NCBI GenBank assembly: GCA_036936605.1
Contig: JAUPFV010000001.1
Location: forward strand, 153,545,187 to 153,609,186
Reading direction: 5' to 3'
Length of the DNA stretch: 64,000 bases
DNA from: Limnanthes douglasii subsp. nivea
Taxonomy: Eukaryota > Streptophyta > Magnoliopsida > Brassicales > Limnanthaceae
Position numbers and translations under genes: made by a program. Positions 26,940 to 38,740 of this stretch are shown one piece after another. A model generated the notes under the pieces. That model was not told where the DNA came from. It was given only the letters and a program-made list of their open reading frames with translations, and did not search any database. Within the stretch, counting starts at the first letter, position 1. Every line of letters begins with the position of its first letter.

Positions 26940-28114
26940 CCTAAGTATTTAAAAGGTAGAGTACTGTATCTGAATCCCAAAAGGTTTTTCAATTCAGATT
27001 TCCTAATTCTTTCATTTGAGGATTTGAAATGAAGGTAGTTTTTTATTTGTTAATTTGCTGGCCAGATAGAGTTTGATATGTATCAAGGAAGTTACTAAGT
27101 TTTTTATAACATTTTTAGATCCATTAATAAAGATTATTACATCATCTGCGAATGCTAAGCTGGATATTTTTATTAAGGCTCTGGAGTTAAATCTCATTGA
27201 AGGGTATCTATTGTAAAATATTTTAATTTTACGTATTAGTAGTTCCTCACCAATAATAAACAGGTTGGGTGATAAAGGATCACCCTGACTGATACCATTG
27301 CTGGCTTTAAAGAATCCAAAAGGGCAACCATTAACAATAATTGAGTATTGAACACTTTCAATACAAGATTTTATTAGGTTAATGACCTTTAGATTGAAAC
27401 CAAAGCTTATGATATATTGTATAAGTATTGAAATTCTAGTTTATCGAAAGTTTCTCCCATATCTAAATTTATTATTAAGTTTTCACCTCTTGTTTTTTTG
27501 TATAAATAATGAACTTATTCATGTGTAATTAGAATGTTCTCCTGTATATTTTTATTTTTAATAAATGCTCCTTGTTCTTCTCATATGATTAGGGGAAGAA
27601 TTTTAGCAAGTCTTGTATTTATAATCTTTGACGGTATTCTATTGAATACTATACAAAGACTAATGGGTCTAAATTTTGTCCAATCTTTAGGTGAGCTAAC
27701 TTTAGCTATTAAACATATTACAGTAGAAAAGATTCATTTAGGGTAAGAAATATTATTAAAATATGCTATTATAGCCTCAAATAAGTCATGTTTTATTATA
27801 GTCCAACATTCTTTAAAGAATCTGGAGTTGAATCCATCAACTCCAGGAACATTTTGTGAATTTAGATTGATGACTGAATTGTGTATTTCTTCCATAGAAG
27901 GATCCTTCAGCAGCATTATGTTATCATGTTTAGTAAGTATTTAAGGGATAATATTATTAATAGGTCTATAGTCAATATTTTAAGTCTTTCGACAGTTTAA
28001 TTTTTTTTCAAAATGGTTGACTACAAATTCACCTTCTTTTTTATCTTCAACCCATTCATTTTTAATATTGATCCCATGTATTATGTTTATTTTCTTATTT
28101 TTGTTAACAAATTT
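26940..28114 (-). pseudogene. LINE-3 ORF2, reverse transcriptase (incomplete)
   Basis: Fragments in several frames: NVPGVDGFNSRFFKECWTII (27860-27800), GNGISQGDPLSPNLFIIGEE (27310-27240), SSLAFADDVIIF (27165-27130, FADD active site) and LGITI (near 26950). Similarity ends before the ANNKG region of the other LINEs. Confidence 0.8.
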
Positions 28115-29184
28115 TTAAAAGGACTTTATATTTCTATCACCTTCTTTAATCCAAAAAATAGAGCTTTCTTGTTGCAAGTATGTTTCTTCTTTAGCAAGTA
28201 ATGTAATATGGAGTTCTCTGGCTTTTAACAATGCCATTTTGTTTTCATTAGTTATTTGTTCTTCCAATTTTTCTGCAGATAACTTAACATCTTTCTCAGC
28301 TTTGGAAATATTATCAAAAATATTTCCAAAGGTGAGTTTGTTCCATTCTTTTAAAGTATGTTTAAGTCTTCTGAGTTTTGAGCAAAAAACATGGATGAGA
28401 TTTCCATTCATGTTTTCATTCCAACTATTATTTATTGTCTGCATGAAATTAGGGTGGTCTAACCACATATTTTGAAATTTAAATGGGGTTTTTATTATAA
28501 AAGTTGAAGATGAAACAAATATTAATAAGGGTGAGTGATCTGAGCCAGTTTTGGCGATAGGCCTCACCCTTGAAATTTTAAAGTTTTCACTGTATTTTTC
28601 ATTATGTAAGACTCTATCGAGTCTTTTCCATTTATTATTGTTTGACCAGGTATAATTTGATCCTGTGTAACCAGGATCTTCAAGGTGACAGTCCGATATC
28701 ATATTGTTAAAATCATCCATCCCTCTAAGGCAAAGGGATGAGCAGGCCAATTGTTCAGAAGATTTTGTTATAACATTAAAGTTTCCAAAAGTTATCCATG
28801 GTTTTTCAGTGTTTGAAATTCTTCTTAAATTATCCCAAAAAGTCAATCTCAGGGATCCTATGCATTTTGGATATAAAATGGTTACCATAAGTTCTTTATC
28901 AGAAAAGTTGTTGTTAACCATTGTATGTATGTATTGCTCATTGTTCTCAAGAATTTGAATTTTGTCATTATTTTCCAAAGTAACCATATCTTGTTATTAT
29001 TGTTAGAAATTTTTGATTCAAAACCTAATTTTTCAGCAACTTTATTTATGTTAGTTTCTGATACCATAGGTTCTTGAAGAACTATGATATGAGTTTTATA
29101 ATTTTTCACTAAAGTTTTGATTCTTCTTAATGTTCCAATATTCCCCACACCTCTTGCATTCCAGTTGAGTATAGATATAGTCAT
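28115..29184 (-). pseudogene. LINE-3 ORF2, endonuclease domain
   Basis: Begins ISILNWNARGVGNIGTLRRI (29184). Motifs: NWNARG, LQEPM (Glu kept), TFGNFNVI where GDFN is expected (Asp changed to Asn), GSNYTWSNNNKWKRLDRV, GSDHSPLL. A frameshift near 28985 separates the two ORFs. Loss of the GDFN Asp would impair nuclease activity even without the frame breaks. Confidence 0.82.
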
Positions 29185-29464
29185 TTTGGTTTTTTATTTG
29201 AGGATCTGTTAGATCATTTGAGGGTAATGTGTTTGTGAATCGAATTATTTTTGAGACTTTTAAGTTTGGGTTTGGCATGTTTTTTGGTCTTTTTCTGGAC
29301 TTATATATTATTTGTTTTAAAGGGGATGTAGGAAGGCTAATGGTAATTAAGGACTGAGAAGGGTTGGCTTTATTTTCAGAATTTGATTCATCATTGAGTA
29401 TATTAAAGTAGTTCCTTGGAGAGATGGATTGAATAGCTTCAATCACCTCTCTATTCAGATGGTT

Positions 29465-30600
29465 CAGGAGGTTCAAATCATTGATTAAGCATTAAGATTT
29501 TATATTTATATTTGATAATTGTAATTTTTCATTATAGTAGTCTGATTCCGTGAAGCTGTTTTTTATTTCATTAGATTGAAATTCAGAATTGTTACTAATT
29601 TCAGTTCATATTCTACCTAGGATTAAATCATTTGAATTCAGGTCTTGCTCTTTTTTCTTCTTTAAGATTTGGTGAGAGTGATTGTTTATTGGAGTAAAAA
29701 ATCAATGATTTTATTTTTTTAATCTAAAGTTTATTAGTCTTGACAAGAGCTAAAGGGTGACTAGAGGGAAATATGGTTTTTGATTTAGATCATTTTTACA
29801 TGTTGAAGGTGAATGGCCTAGATGCTAACAGTTTTTCCATAAGGCAGGTTTATCACCATAGGTGATATCCTGCCAAAAACCTGATTTTCTCCAAAACGTT
29901 TTTGGAAGAGTTTTGGAGACATCTACAATTGTCCAAGATTTACACATGTTAAAGCTTGCACGATTTTTATGTGGTACCCATACTGGTAAAGGAAATCCTA
30001 TTTCTTTAGCAATATGGGTAATAGAGTCATTGTTATAAATAAATTCAGGTATTTTTGGCATGGAAATCCATATTGGAGTCAGTGGTGACTCCATTCTAGG
30101 GTTAAATTTGGGCGTCCATTTAAATATTTTGTATGTTAATTTTCCTATGGACCTAACATTACGTATCCATAAGGTTTTAACATCTTCCAAGTTATCAAAT
30201 TCTACAAAAAAAATCTGGAATCCCAAAGGTAAACAGTAATAATCACTACAAAACCTAAAAGATGTAAGATATGACCTAAACTCATCTAATACAGGTCTCC
30301 CGAAAGAGAATTTTGCAATTAGTGTGAATGTAGAAATGGATCCCAGAGCAGACTTATCTGTCTCCTGAAAGGTTACTGAAGTGTAGTCCTCATGCTCTTC
30401 AATTAGAATATTTTCATGCTTGAAACACTTTCCTCCAGATCTGGTATTACCTTCTTGTCCTCTGCTGGTGAAATGTCTTTGTTTGAATCTTTATTGTGTG
30501 TTGATTATTTATTCGAGAATCCATGTCTTCAATCGTAAAATTAGGGTTTTCCAATTTGGGGAAAACCCCAAATACCCGATCTTTTATCTCTGGCTCCAAC
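29465..30600 (-). pseudogene. LINE-3 ORF1 remnant (DUF4283-type)
   Basis: The best part is 30226-29825: FFVEFDNLEDVKTLWIRNVRS, then PIWISMPKIPEFIYNNDSI and ASFNMCKSWTIVDVSKTLPK. This matches LINE-2 ORF1 in order (PEFMYN, then EIDVSRMLKRKLW). The tail lies at 29476-29200 in other frames. No intact frame. Confidence 0.75.
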
Positions 30601-30990
30601 CGAATCGTTGTTAATTCAGAATTTGACTTCTTTTTTAACCTTATAATACCAAAACAAAAATTGCCTTCTTGATTGTTGCTTCAGACGTCGTCTTCTTTTA
30701 ACCCTAAATCGAAGATTTTCTAATTGAAGTATTTGAAATCCGTCTTTTCTGAAAGGAGAAGTGCTTCGCTATTAAAGAGAAAAAGATCTTCTTCAAGCTT
30801 TGTTCTTCAGAGTATGATAATTTGAACACCTAAATTCTAAAATTTTGAGAGTAATTTTGGAGTTGATGGCAATGAAGATCGAGAAGGGATCTTCTACCGA
30901 CAACTATTGATCGAGTGAAGATCAACGGGAGAGAAGGTTCTTGCTTTTCTTGGAGAGTGGAGCACACTCCTTCTCTCTCTTGAAAACAAA

Positions 30991-32060
30991 ATAATATCAT
31001 ATTAAATCTAAAGGTAATGAGATTTAATTTTCTATCTTAAATAAATCCTTAAAGTATAATAAATAAATAAAATAAAACTAAAATATTTAAATAGATTTTT
31101 GTAGATGCCCTTCGCCTACATCAATCCTCAATTTGAGTTTTTCATGTCTCATTTGCGAGTTCTTTTGTAAGATTTATTTTTATCATGATGTTATGTTTCG
31201 AAGCGATCTTTCAAAATTTCCAAAGTTGTATAATCTCTTTCATGATCGTGTACTTTATGGATGAAAATTTTTAGTTTGATGACATGCAATAACAATTGTT
31301 CTTACAACAATATAATTTTTTTAGTTTGTTCTTCTCTTAATTACTGAATTAGACTGTAAATTTTAATAGAATGTAATGTAAGATTTTTTGGCCTTCCGGG
31401 TCTCTGATTATCCATTATGAAGCTTCGCTTCAATCTCCTTATCTAGAAAGGTGTTAGTCATGTCCCTAAAATCCAACATCAACTATTTGGTTTTTGGATT
31501 GTTTTAAAGAACCTCACAAATTACTTTCAAGTTATTAAACTTATCCAAAACAAGATATATGGAGTGAAATAGAAAAATTTGAAAATAAAAATGACTTCGC
31601 TAAGTAAATAAAAGTAAAAGTAAATAATATGACATTATTAATCGTTTCTAACTTTTTATTTTTAGGACTGTTATTATCATAAATATTTTTCAAATATTAT
31701 CGAGATAATGTCTTATTTACTCTAACTACAAGATTCGGTATTAATTATATTTTTATTGGATTTTTTGGATATTTAAATATTTGTTATTAAGGGAGCAATA
31801 ATTTGAGCCAAACTAGATATACGTTTACCAAACATAATAGTTAAATATAAATTTACACAATTTTCAATTTGATTTCATATTTTAGCATTAATATATTTTT
31901 ATTATACTTACTTAAACTTTACCAAACAAATCAGATACAATTATTGTTGATTTTGGAAGGCAAAAAAAATGATAATAGAGAAGTGCTGGAAAACGAGTTG
32001 TTTTGTATATAATATAGGATGCCTGTGATCAAAGGTAATGAGTTCGAATCTCTCTACATA
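30991..32060. other. AT-rich intergenic DNA
   Basis: No gene recognised. At 31110-31170 a less AT-rich patch resembles transposon end sequence but has no partner. At about 32010-32060 a B-box-like stretch (GAGTTCGAATCTC) occurs without the rest of a tRNA. Confidence 0.5.
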
Positions 32061-32145
32061 TGTTTTCTCGACTAAATCTGTCATTTTGTATGATTTACTT
32101 TTTCTCGACTAAATCTATTATTTTGTGTGATTTACTTTCTAACTT
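32061..32145. repeat. Two-copy tandem repeat, unit about 43 bp
   Basis: Two adjacent copies of TTTCTCGACTAAATCTRTYA followed by TTTTGTRTGATTTACTTT, differing at a few bases. Confidence 0.8.
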
Positions 32146-32629
32146 TGGTTTGCATGCTATCGCGTCAGACGGTACTAAATAGCGGCGGCAGGTTTCCTAA
32201 AAAAAAATACAATATACGATTGAAAAGGCCTATCAATAGTGCCTGCAAACTTAAAAAAGAAGAAGCCTAAAACCATATGAAAAATCAAATGTGCTTGTAA
32301 ACTTTAATTTGATTATAAATTAAATAATTTATTCATAACCATTGCTTTGAGCAATTAGGAGATTCGCTAGAAGTCCAAAATCGATTATAAAGATAATAAT
32401 ATTTATTTATTGATAAAAAGTTAAATTTTAATAACATACGAAATGACCGTTTTGTATCAAATGGTATTTAAAATGAGTTATTTAGATTTTTTAATATTTA
32501 TATATTTTCAAACTGTTTTTTTATATTTTTAAATGTTATATTTTTAAATCTCATACCTACAAAATATTTAAAATTACTGATAGTTTTGTTTTGTAAGAAA
32601 AATAAAACTAGATTTATTGCGAAATTATT
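32146..32629. other. AT-rich intergenic DNA
   Basis: No gene, transposon end or strong repeat seen. Confidence 0.5.
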
Positions 32630-32838
32630 TTTGAATAAAAACAATTGTTGTTTAGTTGCGAAATTACGTGTAATTTTGTTGCGAAAAAAACAATTATTGT
32701 TAAGTTGTTAAAATACGTTTAATTTGGTTGCAAAAAAATAAATATTATTTTATTGTAAAAATATATACAAATGTGTTAATAAAAAAAATTGTTGCAATTT
32801 TTTTAATGGCTAAATAAATCTTATTAGGTAAAAAACAA
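32630..32838. repeat. Degenerate ~50-bp tandem repeat, block 1
   Basis: About four units of the form AGTTGCGAAATTACGTGTAA then TTTGGTTGCNAAA, ending GGTAAAAAACAAAG. The same family forms a longer block at 49650-50185, including the shared ending (GATTGGGTAAAAAAAACAAA). Confidence 0.7.
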
Positions 32839-32979
32839 AGGGAGACTTCCTAACACGTGTATAAAATGTTACAAAATTCACCTTGAATACACTATACTTT
32901 GTTAATTCTATTTAGTGTACAAAATACAGAAAATGACAAAATTGTCCTTGCCAATTTTCAAAACTCATATGGTATTCTC

Positions 32980-33382
32980 GTTCTTTACTGTCTCTCTCTA
33001 CCGAATCGCCAAACACGTTCTTCACTGTCTCTCTCTACAGAATCGCCATACTCTCTTCTTCACGATCTCTCTCTAAGAAAATCGCCAAACAGTATCTCTC
33101 TACCAGAATCGCCAAACAGCTCCAGACCACTTCAAATCGCACCTCAATCGCATCAAATCGCATCAAATCTTCTTCACGATCTCTCTCTAAGAAAATCGCC
33201 AAACAGTCTCGTTCTTCCTTATCTCTTTACCAACATCGCCAAACACCTCCAGACCACCTCAAATCGCACCTCAATCGCACCTCAAACGCTTCAAATCGCA
33301 TCAAATTGTTGCCGGTTGAAGATCGATTCCGGATTGGAAACCCTAGGCATCAGACGACGGATTAAAAACGAAACGGATTAAG
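32980..33382 (+). other. Candidate 5' exon/leader of the MULE ULP1-like gene, with 114-bp duplication
   Basis: A CT-rich stretch open as a 160-codon frame from 32899. It contains a direct repeat of CTTCTTCACGATCTCTCTCT plus downstream bases at 33055 and 33169 (offset 114 bp). The encoded peptide is repetitive and Ser/Leu-rich. A plausible donor (GATTAAG|GTATGATA) closes it at about 33382, and an acceptor before the next ATG lies at 34105. I read it as a 5' UTR exon rather than a protein. Confidence 0.45.
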
Positions 33383-33604
33383 GTATGATACTAAATTTTA
33401 ATCTGATTAAGGCTTGAATTGAACAATGAATGGAAGATGTTGTATCTAATAGTAAGAGATGTTGGTGATATCGATTTTAGTTAAATATACATGATTTTTA
33501 TCAGATTTCAAAAAAATATTAGTGTTGTGCTAGTGATTGTAAAACCCTATCAATATTCTAATATACATAGCTTACTCTGGATAATTTAGAAAAAAGATTT
33601 CTAA

Positions 33605-33915
33605 AATTACTATTAGTAACAGTGTGACCTAATAAACACAGTGAGGTTAAACAAGTTTCCAGTAAAACTATAGTGCTCAATCTAACTACTACCAGTAACA
33701 GTGTGACCTAATAAACACAGTGAGATTAAACAAGTTTCCAGTAAAAGAATAGCGCTTAACCTAACTACTACTAGTAATAGTATGACCTAATAAACACAAT
33801 GAGGTTAAAAAAGTTTCCAGTAAAAGTATTGTGCTCAACCTAACTACTACTAGTAACAGTGTGACTTAATAAACACAGTGAGGTTAAACAAGTTTCAAGT
33901 AAAAGTATAACATTG
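33605..33915 (+). repeat. 79-bp minisatellite, about four units
   Basis: AGTGTGACCTAATAAACACA occurs at 33621 and 33700, with slightly changed copies at 33779 and 33858, exactly 79 bp apart each time. The unit also includes GAGGTTAAACAAGTTTCCAG and CTAACTACTACTAGTAA. It lies in the putative 5' UTR intron of the ULP1-like gene. Confidence 0.9.
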
Positions 33916-33959
33916 AGCATTATATTTTATTTCTTCCGTTTTAGCAGTGCATTATACTC

Positions 33960-36196
33960 TTCTTATTGAACTTACTGTTACTATAGAAATAACAGTGATA
34001 ATACTGTTATTACTAGGCTGTATAATTTACTTAAAAGCTCTGACAATAGTTGTTTTAAATAGGTTTAATACTGTTATTTATCCAAATTTTTGTATTCTCA
34101 ACAGGTTTTAAAAATGACTCGAAGAAAATCTTGTGCTCGAAAGAGAACAAGAAGTCCTATAAAAATAAAACCGGTCCGTCAACCTACAATATTTAGATCT
34201 AATCTAGGGTCGGTTTTGAAATTATGCCAAAACTCAGGAATTACACAAAAGCATATTGATGCTATGAAACTCACTCCATTTTACAATCTATTAAACCAAC
34301 TTTTTAGGGTTGACGGTCAATTCAAGATTCGAAAATCTTAGGAGTTGACAATCGAGATTATTAAAAGATATGACCAAATGAAAGATACTTACTAATATCT
34401 GATGTGATTCATACTATAAGTAGCAGTATTACTACTGTTACTTGTAGTATAATTAACAGTAGTAATATTGTTATTCATATTTTGGGTTCTTTTAACATTT
34501 CAGTTATATTTGATTGTAAGAAAGTGATTGTTCCATCAAATATGATCTAATAATAAAGGTGTTTGTTTATTTAATGGACCAGCTTTAGCACTGCCACGAG
34601 AATCATGTCACCGATTAATAGTTAGATCAATGTAAGATATGGTATGATTGGTAACTGAAATCTTATCACAGTTTGGATTTGTTTAACGTTTTTTTGTATT
34701 TTGTTTAACGTTGTTGTGACCTTCCCTTAAACAATATACATCTAGTAATATATTGTTTGTTATTTTAACATTACAAGTGATAGATGGTTATGCTTCATAC
34801 TTATATAGTATGTATCAGCAAGAAGAAGCAATAACCGACTCTGAAAGTGAGAAAGTCCTAACAATTTCGGCAGCAGCATCGGTATATGAATTATATATTT
34901 TAATGAGTATAACATAATTTATGTTTTACTAATTTTATAAATAAATTATTTATTGCAGCAATATAGTATTGAAATGGCAAAATGAATCCTTGATGACAAA
35001 TTAAAAAGGTTTGTGTTTGTTGAATTTCGGTATGTTGCCATTCCACTTCACACAACACGAGGAACAAGAACAAGAGACCATTGGACATTATTAGTTGTAG
35101 ATACACGTAAAGAAACGTGTACACACTACAACTCGTTGTTGCTAAGAATAAAAACTACACCAGATAAATACATGAAGACTGCAACGAAAATGGTAAGCAT
35201 TTATCGTAAATATTTATTATAGTATAATATCGTCTAAAAATACCATTAATTCTTTTTTGCAGATCAATCGCCTAAAGGAAATAGGATTTGTAAAAGGAGA
35301 TGCAACTGTTACAAGCGAAAGAGAATGTCTGCAACAAAAAAAGATTCACTTGATTGCAGCATCATGGTATGCGCTTATTTACATGATCTCTACAACAAAA
35401 AACAAATTGATATCAAATATGATGAAGAGATGGGCAAGATTTTCAGAGCTAGATTGTTTCATACTTTTCTTAATGACAAAGTCAGTGTAAAGTAAAGGAA
35501 GTTAAATTTGTGTACTCTTCAAATTCAATGTTGTAAATATTTTTTAAGTGTTTTACAACTCATGTGATCTAAAATCGTTTATATAAATCAGATGCTTAAG
35601 TACTTTTATCAAAAGTAACTGTTTTATGCTCTCTTTTTTAAAACAATATTTATGAGCTCAATTCTGTTAAAAACTATATTGTTAAAGTATAGATCATACA
35701 CTTTTGATGTCGACCATGAAATAAAATTAATTATTCGTATCATAAGTAACACAGTGATACTGTTAATCATACTACACGTAATACTGTTATTCATAACTAA
35801 AAAAATTAATTTACAGTCTTCATAGATAAAATTATAACTATATTTTAATATGGAGTCATACAACTTTTGTAATGTCAGTGATATATTTATCTTATTTTTA
35901 TTTACCCATGCTACAAGCAATTTGATTTAAATTAGAAATTTGGTGTTAAAATGAATTTGTTTAAAAAATATATTGATAGAGGTAATCAATCCAAAATTAC
36001 ATAGTTATAGAATAGGATTCAAATATTTGTGTTGCACGTGAGAGGTAACCAAATTAAACATGTTATAAGTAGCACTAATAATAATGTTAAGCATACCAAC
36101 AGTAAGAGTAATAATATCGTTAATCATACGAGAAGTAACAGTAGTAATACTGTTATTCATACTACAAGTAACACTAATAATTCTGTTATTTAATTA
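33960..36196. repeat. Dispersed quasi-palindromic repeat (TAACAGT...ATACTGTTA) in the MULE
   Basis: Copies at about 33967-34013, 34420-34475, 35740-35795 and a tandem group of about four units at 36062-36196 (unit about 33-35 bp). The core is GTAACAGTAGTAATACTGTTATTCATACTAC, given here in two parts: GTAACAGTAGTAATACTG and TTATTCATACTAC. The 5' half is the reverse complement of the middle, so each unit can fold back. Confidence 0.75.
34114..35495 (+). pseudogene. ULP1-like (C48) cysteine protease gene of the MULE
   Basis: ULP1 enzymes remove SUMO or related modifiers; the role in MULEs is unknown. N-terminal part (34114-34341): basic, then GITQKHIDAMKLTPFYNLLN, typical of ULP1-like MULE proteins, ending at a TAG. 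Catalytic part: DHWTLLVVDTR with the His (about 35079), HYNSL where the catalytic Asp is normally found (Asn here), an intron 35193-35262 (ATG|GTAAGC...TTTGCAG|ATCAAT), then SLDCSIMVCAYLHDL with the catalytic Cys codon at 35355-35357. The Cys lies in a +1 frame relative to the upstream exon; the slip falls in an A7 run at about 35336-35342. Stop at 35493-35495. Confidence 0.75.
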
Positions 36197-36361
36197 AACC
36201 AATTATTCATTAGAAAATAAAAACCATGTGATAATGATATTCAATATGAAATACTACAAAGAAACTTAATAAAATCTAAAACTATTTAAAAATAATGCGT
36301 ATCCAATAAACCAAAATATATATTTTCGTACATAAAAATAAGAAACAAAATACGTAAAAAC

Positions 36362-37080
36362 TTAAACGTTTATCGCCGTACATGACCTTTTGTTATGATC
36401 AGCAGCTTTACACCTACTGCATTTAATCATTCTTACAACTTGTTCACCTCGTGAAGGAATTCTTTTCTTCTTTGGTTTGTCACGTTGTCTTTTCAAAACC
36501 GGAGGTTGTATCATAGGAGATTCATCAACAACTGAAGATTGACCAAACAAGGTAACATTGTGTATCGGTAATGAGTAACATTCTCGATACACACTAGAGT
36601 GGAAATAGGGTTCAAAAAAACTAGTTGGTCGCTCTTGTTTTTTGGTGATTACAGCCAAGGCATGACAACACGGAAACTAATCTGATTGCCATTTACCACA
36701 TGAGCAAGTAAAGTCTACCAAATTTACCACCATCGTTTGATCTGCAAAAACTTCATAAACCGCCGAGGAAGATGACTGAAAATACCAATGTCGTCCCTCC
36801 TCAATTGCTGCTCTATACTTTTTATCTATATTCAGACATAATTCGCTTGTCCACTTTAAAGATTTAGCCCGACGTCTAGACATTTGTATCATACGAAAAA
36901 TTCAAATCTTGTCAATGACTTCCATTATAGGAAGGGTACGTATATATCTAATTTGTGCATTGAAAGATTCTACAGCAGATGAACAAACAATCTCGTATCT
37001 TTTACCTTTGAAGAACGCATTCGAATATTCCGGATGAAGATTTTCTAAAACATTTACCACTGTATCTCCACCTTATTTCT
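36362..37080 (-). pseudogene. MURA-type transposase, C-terminal part (SWIM and CCHC zinc motifs)
   Basis: Minus-strand frames read CSSAVESFNAQIRYIRTLPI (about 36990), a stop, then residues leading to VNLVDFTCSCGKW, a stop, FPCCHALAVITKK, and finally IKCSRCKAADHNKRSC. This gives the SWIM pattern CxC...CxH and a terminal zinc knuckle, standard for MuDR-family transposases. The DDE catalytic core is not found upstream (37081-37700 is decayed AT-rich DNA), and TAG codons interrupt the frame twice. Confidence 0.85.
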
Positions 37081-37924
37081 GGATTAATGGCACTTAAATC
37101 TAACATAGTCTATTTAACAGTAGTAAGGTCTCTTTCTGATTTAAATAGCAGATTTAAATCTAACCTAGAGAAGTAGCACTAGTAAGGTTTAACATGAAAA
37201 ATGGTACAGTTATATGGTATCTGTAATCTGAATTACATATACACACATACATAAGTCTATAACACAGTTTAAGCTCCTGATGCACATAGGCATAACATTG
37301 AACTAGCATTTCATTCCATATAAAATAAACAATTACACTTAACAATTGGCTATAACATCAGTCATGGAATCTGTAATCTAAACTTAACACATACATAAAG
37401 CATCACTAGATAATGAACTGAATAATATACAGCTAGTAACCTGAAAATCATTTGGAAATCAGGTGTAATTCAACGACAAAAACATGTTAATCTATGATTC
37501 AACAATATATCTCTATGATTAAGAAAACCTTAAAAATAATCAACAAAATAATTAATTTCAAGAACAAATTTTTTTAGATCCATTGACAAAAGAAGATAAA
37601 CAAACCTGATGTCCAGTTGAAAGAAGTCGGATTGAGCATGACAATAATGTATGAGATGGTGAAAAAAATCTTCAAAAAAAAGAGTATTTTGGTTTCAGTG
37701 TGAAGAGCGAGGTGAAGAAGACGATTTTGTCAATAAGGAAGTATTTCGGTTTCAGTGTGAAGCTTTCATTCATGGTTAATGTAAATCAAGGACAATTTTG
37801 TCAATAAAAAACGATTTATATAGAATTATCTTATAAATAGATCTATGTTTTAAGAATTAGACAAAATTAGACCCCTTAGACCAGGATTTTTATTGTGCTG
37901 ACGTCCCTGAAGGAAAATATCCCC

Positions 37925-38740
37925 AAAATAAAATACAAATCTTTTTATGAAAATAAATATGAATGGTGTAAAAATAGGTGTAATTTGGACGTAAAACCAC
38001 TATAACCAAATACCCATCTTTTAATAGTTTTATAGTGATATATAAATGTTTTACTCTTTTAGTTAATCTAAAATAGAAATTTTACTTTCAATCAACTTTT
38101 AGAAATTGTTAGATATATTAGAGCATTCCAACCGCTTTTCTGTGCCATAGGCCCATAGTTATAAACGACTTGTTGAAAAAGCATGTCATATTATTTTTCT
38201 CCAACGCGTAGGTAGCTAGGTTCTCTCTCTGGTCTCTAGTTCTACATTATGGTGAATAATTGTTTAAATTAGATTTAGTGAAAAATCCAAATAATGAGAG
38301 AGAGTTCGGGTAAAGGACAATGACGTTTTACTAATAAATAACGAGAAGGAATCGCTAAAAAAAACCGTTTGCATTCGTCTTATTCTGATTTTAGATATTT
38401 ATAGAATTGCTACTATCTACAAAAATCAAAAAAATATTTGAAGCTCTAAAAGAAATCAAAAAATATTTGAAGCCCTATTTAATTACAATCCACGCCATTG
38501 AAGACTTCTAACTATTCCATGAAATTGCAAACACTAACTATAATCATCTTCTCCGAACTACCAAAAGCCTTAAAACTCTAACCACATAAATCCATTTTTT
38601 GAAAACCTTCATAAAATTGAGTTGGAACCGATTCCTTCCCAGATCAGCATAGCGTCGAGGATGTACATTGCTTTCCACCATTTTCTTTTCCAAAAGAAAA
38701 ACAAGTTTTTTTAAAAAAAAACGTGTTTTTGTGTTCTTCG
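37925..38740. other. AT-rich intergenic DNA
   Basis: No gene recognised. It runs from the MULE right edge to the CpG-rich block. Confidence 0.5.

Larger units (their letters stand above)
26880..30990 (-). mobile_element. L1-type LINE missing its 3' part (LINE-3, minus strand)
   Basis: Going leftward: 5' UTR (about 30990-30600), ORF1 DUF4283 part, endonuclease, RT through the FADD box and thumb start (LGITI near 26950), then loss of similarity. The zf-RVT, RNase H and poly-A tail seen in LINE-1 and LINE-2 are absent. The 5' UTR starts with a CTCTCCAAG-type stretch comparable to LINE-2. The left end lies about 45 bp from the candidate LTR at 26836. Confidence 0.82.
32840..37924. mobile_element. 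Mutator-like element with ULP1-like protease gene and MURA remnant
   Basis: A rightward ULP1 (C48) protease-like gene (34114-35495) and a leftward MURA C-terminal remnant (37080-36362) face each other. MULEs carrying ULP1-like genes are known in plants (Kaonashi/KI-type). Outer boundaries are tentative. The left end GGGAGACTTCC and the right end, read inward GGGGATATTTTCC, are weak terminal repeats. The sequence TGACAAAATTGTCCTTG occurs near both ends in inverted orientation (about 32934 and 37788). The flanking 9-mers AAAAACAAA and AAAATAAAA agree at 7 of 9. Confidence 0.65.

Noticed and set aside
32010..32060. tRNA B-box-like sequence GAGTTCGAATCTC
   Set aside because: No A box at the right distance and no cloverleaf, so neither a tRNA nor a SINE can be supported.
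32899..33381. 160-codon plus-strand frame with repeated Ser/Leu-rich peptide
   Set aside because: The peptide arises from CT-rich duplicated DNA. It reads better as a 5' leader exon of the ULP1-like gene.
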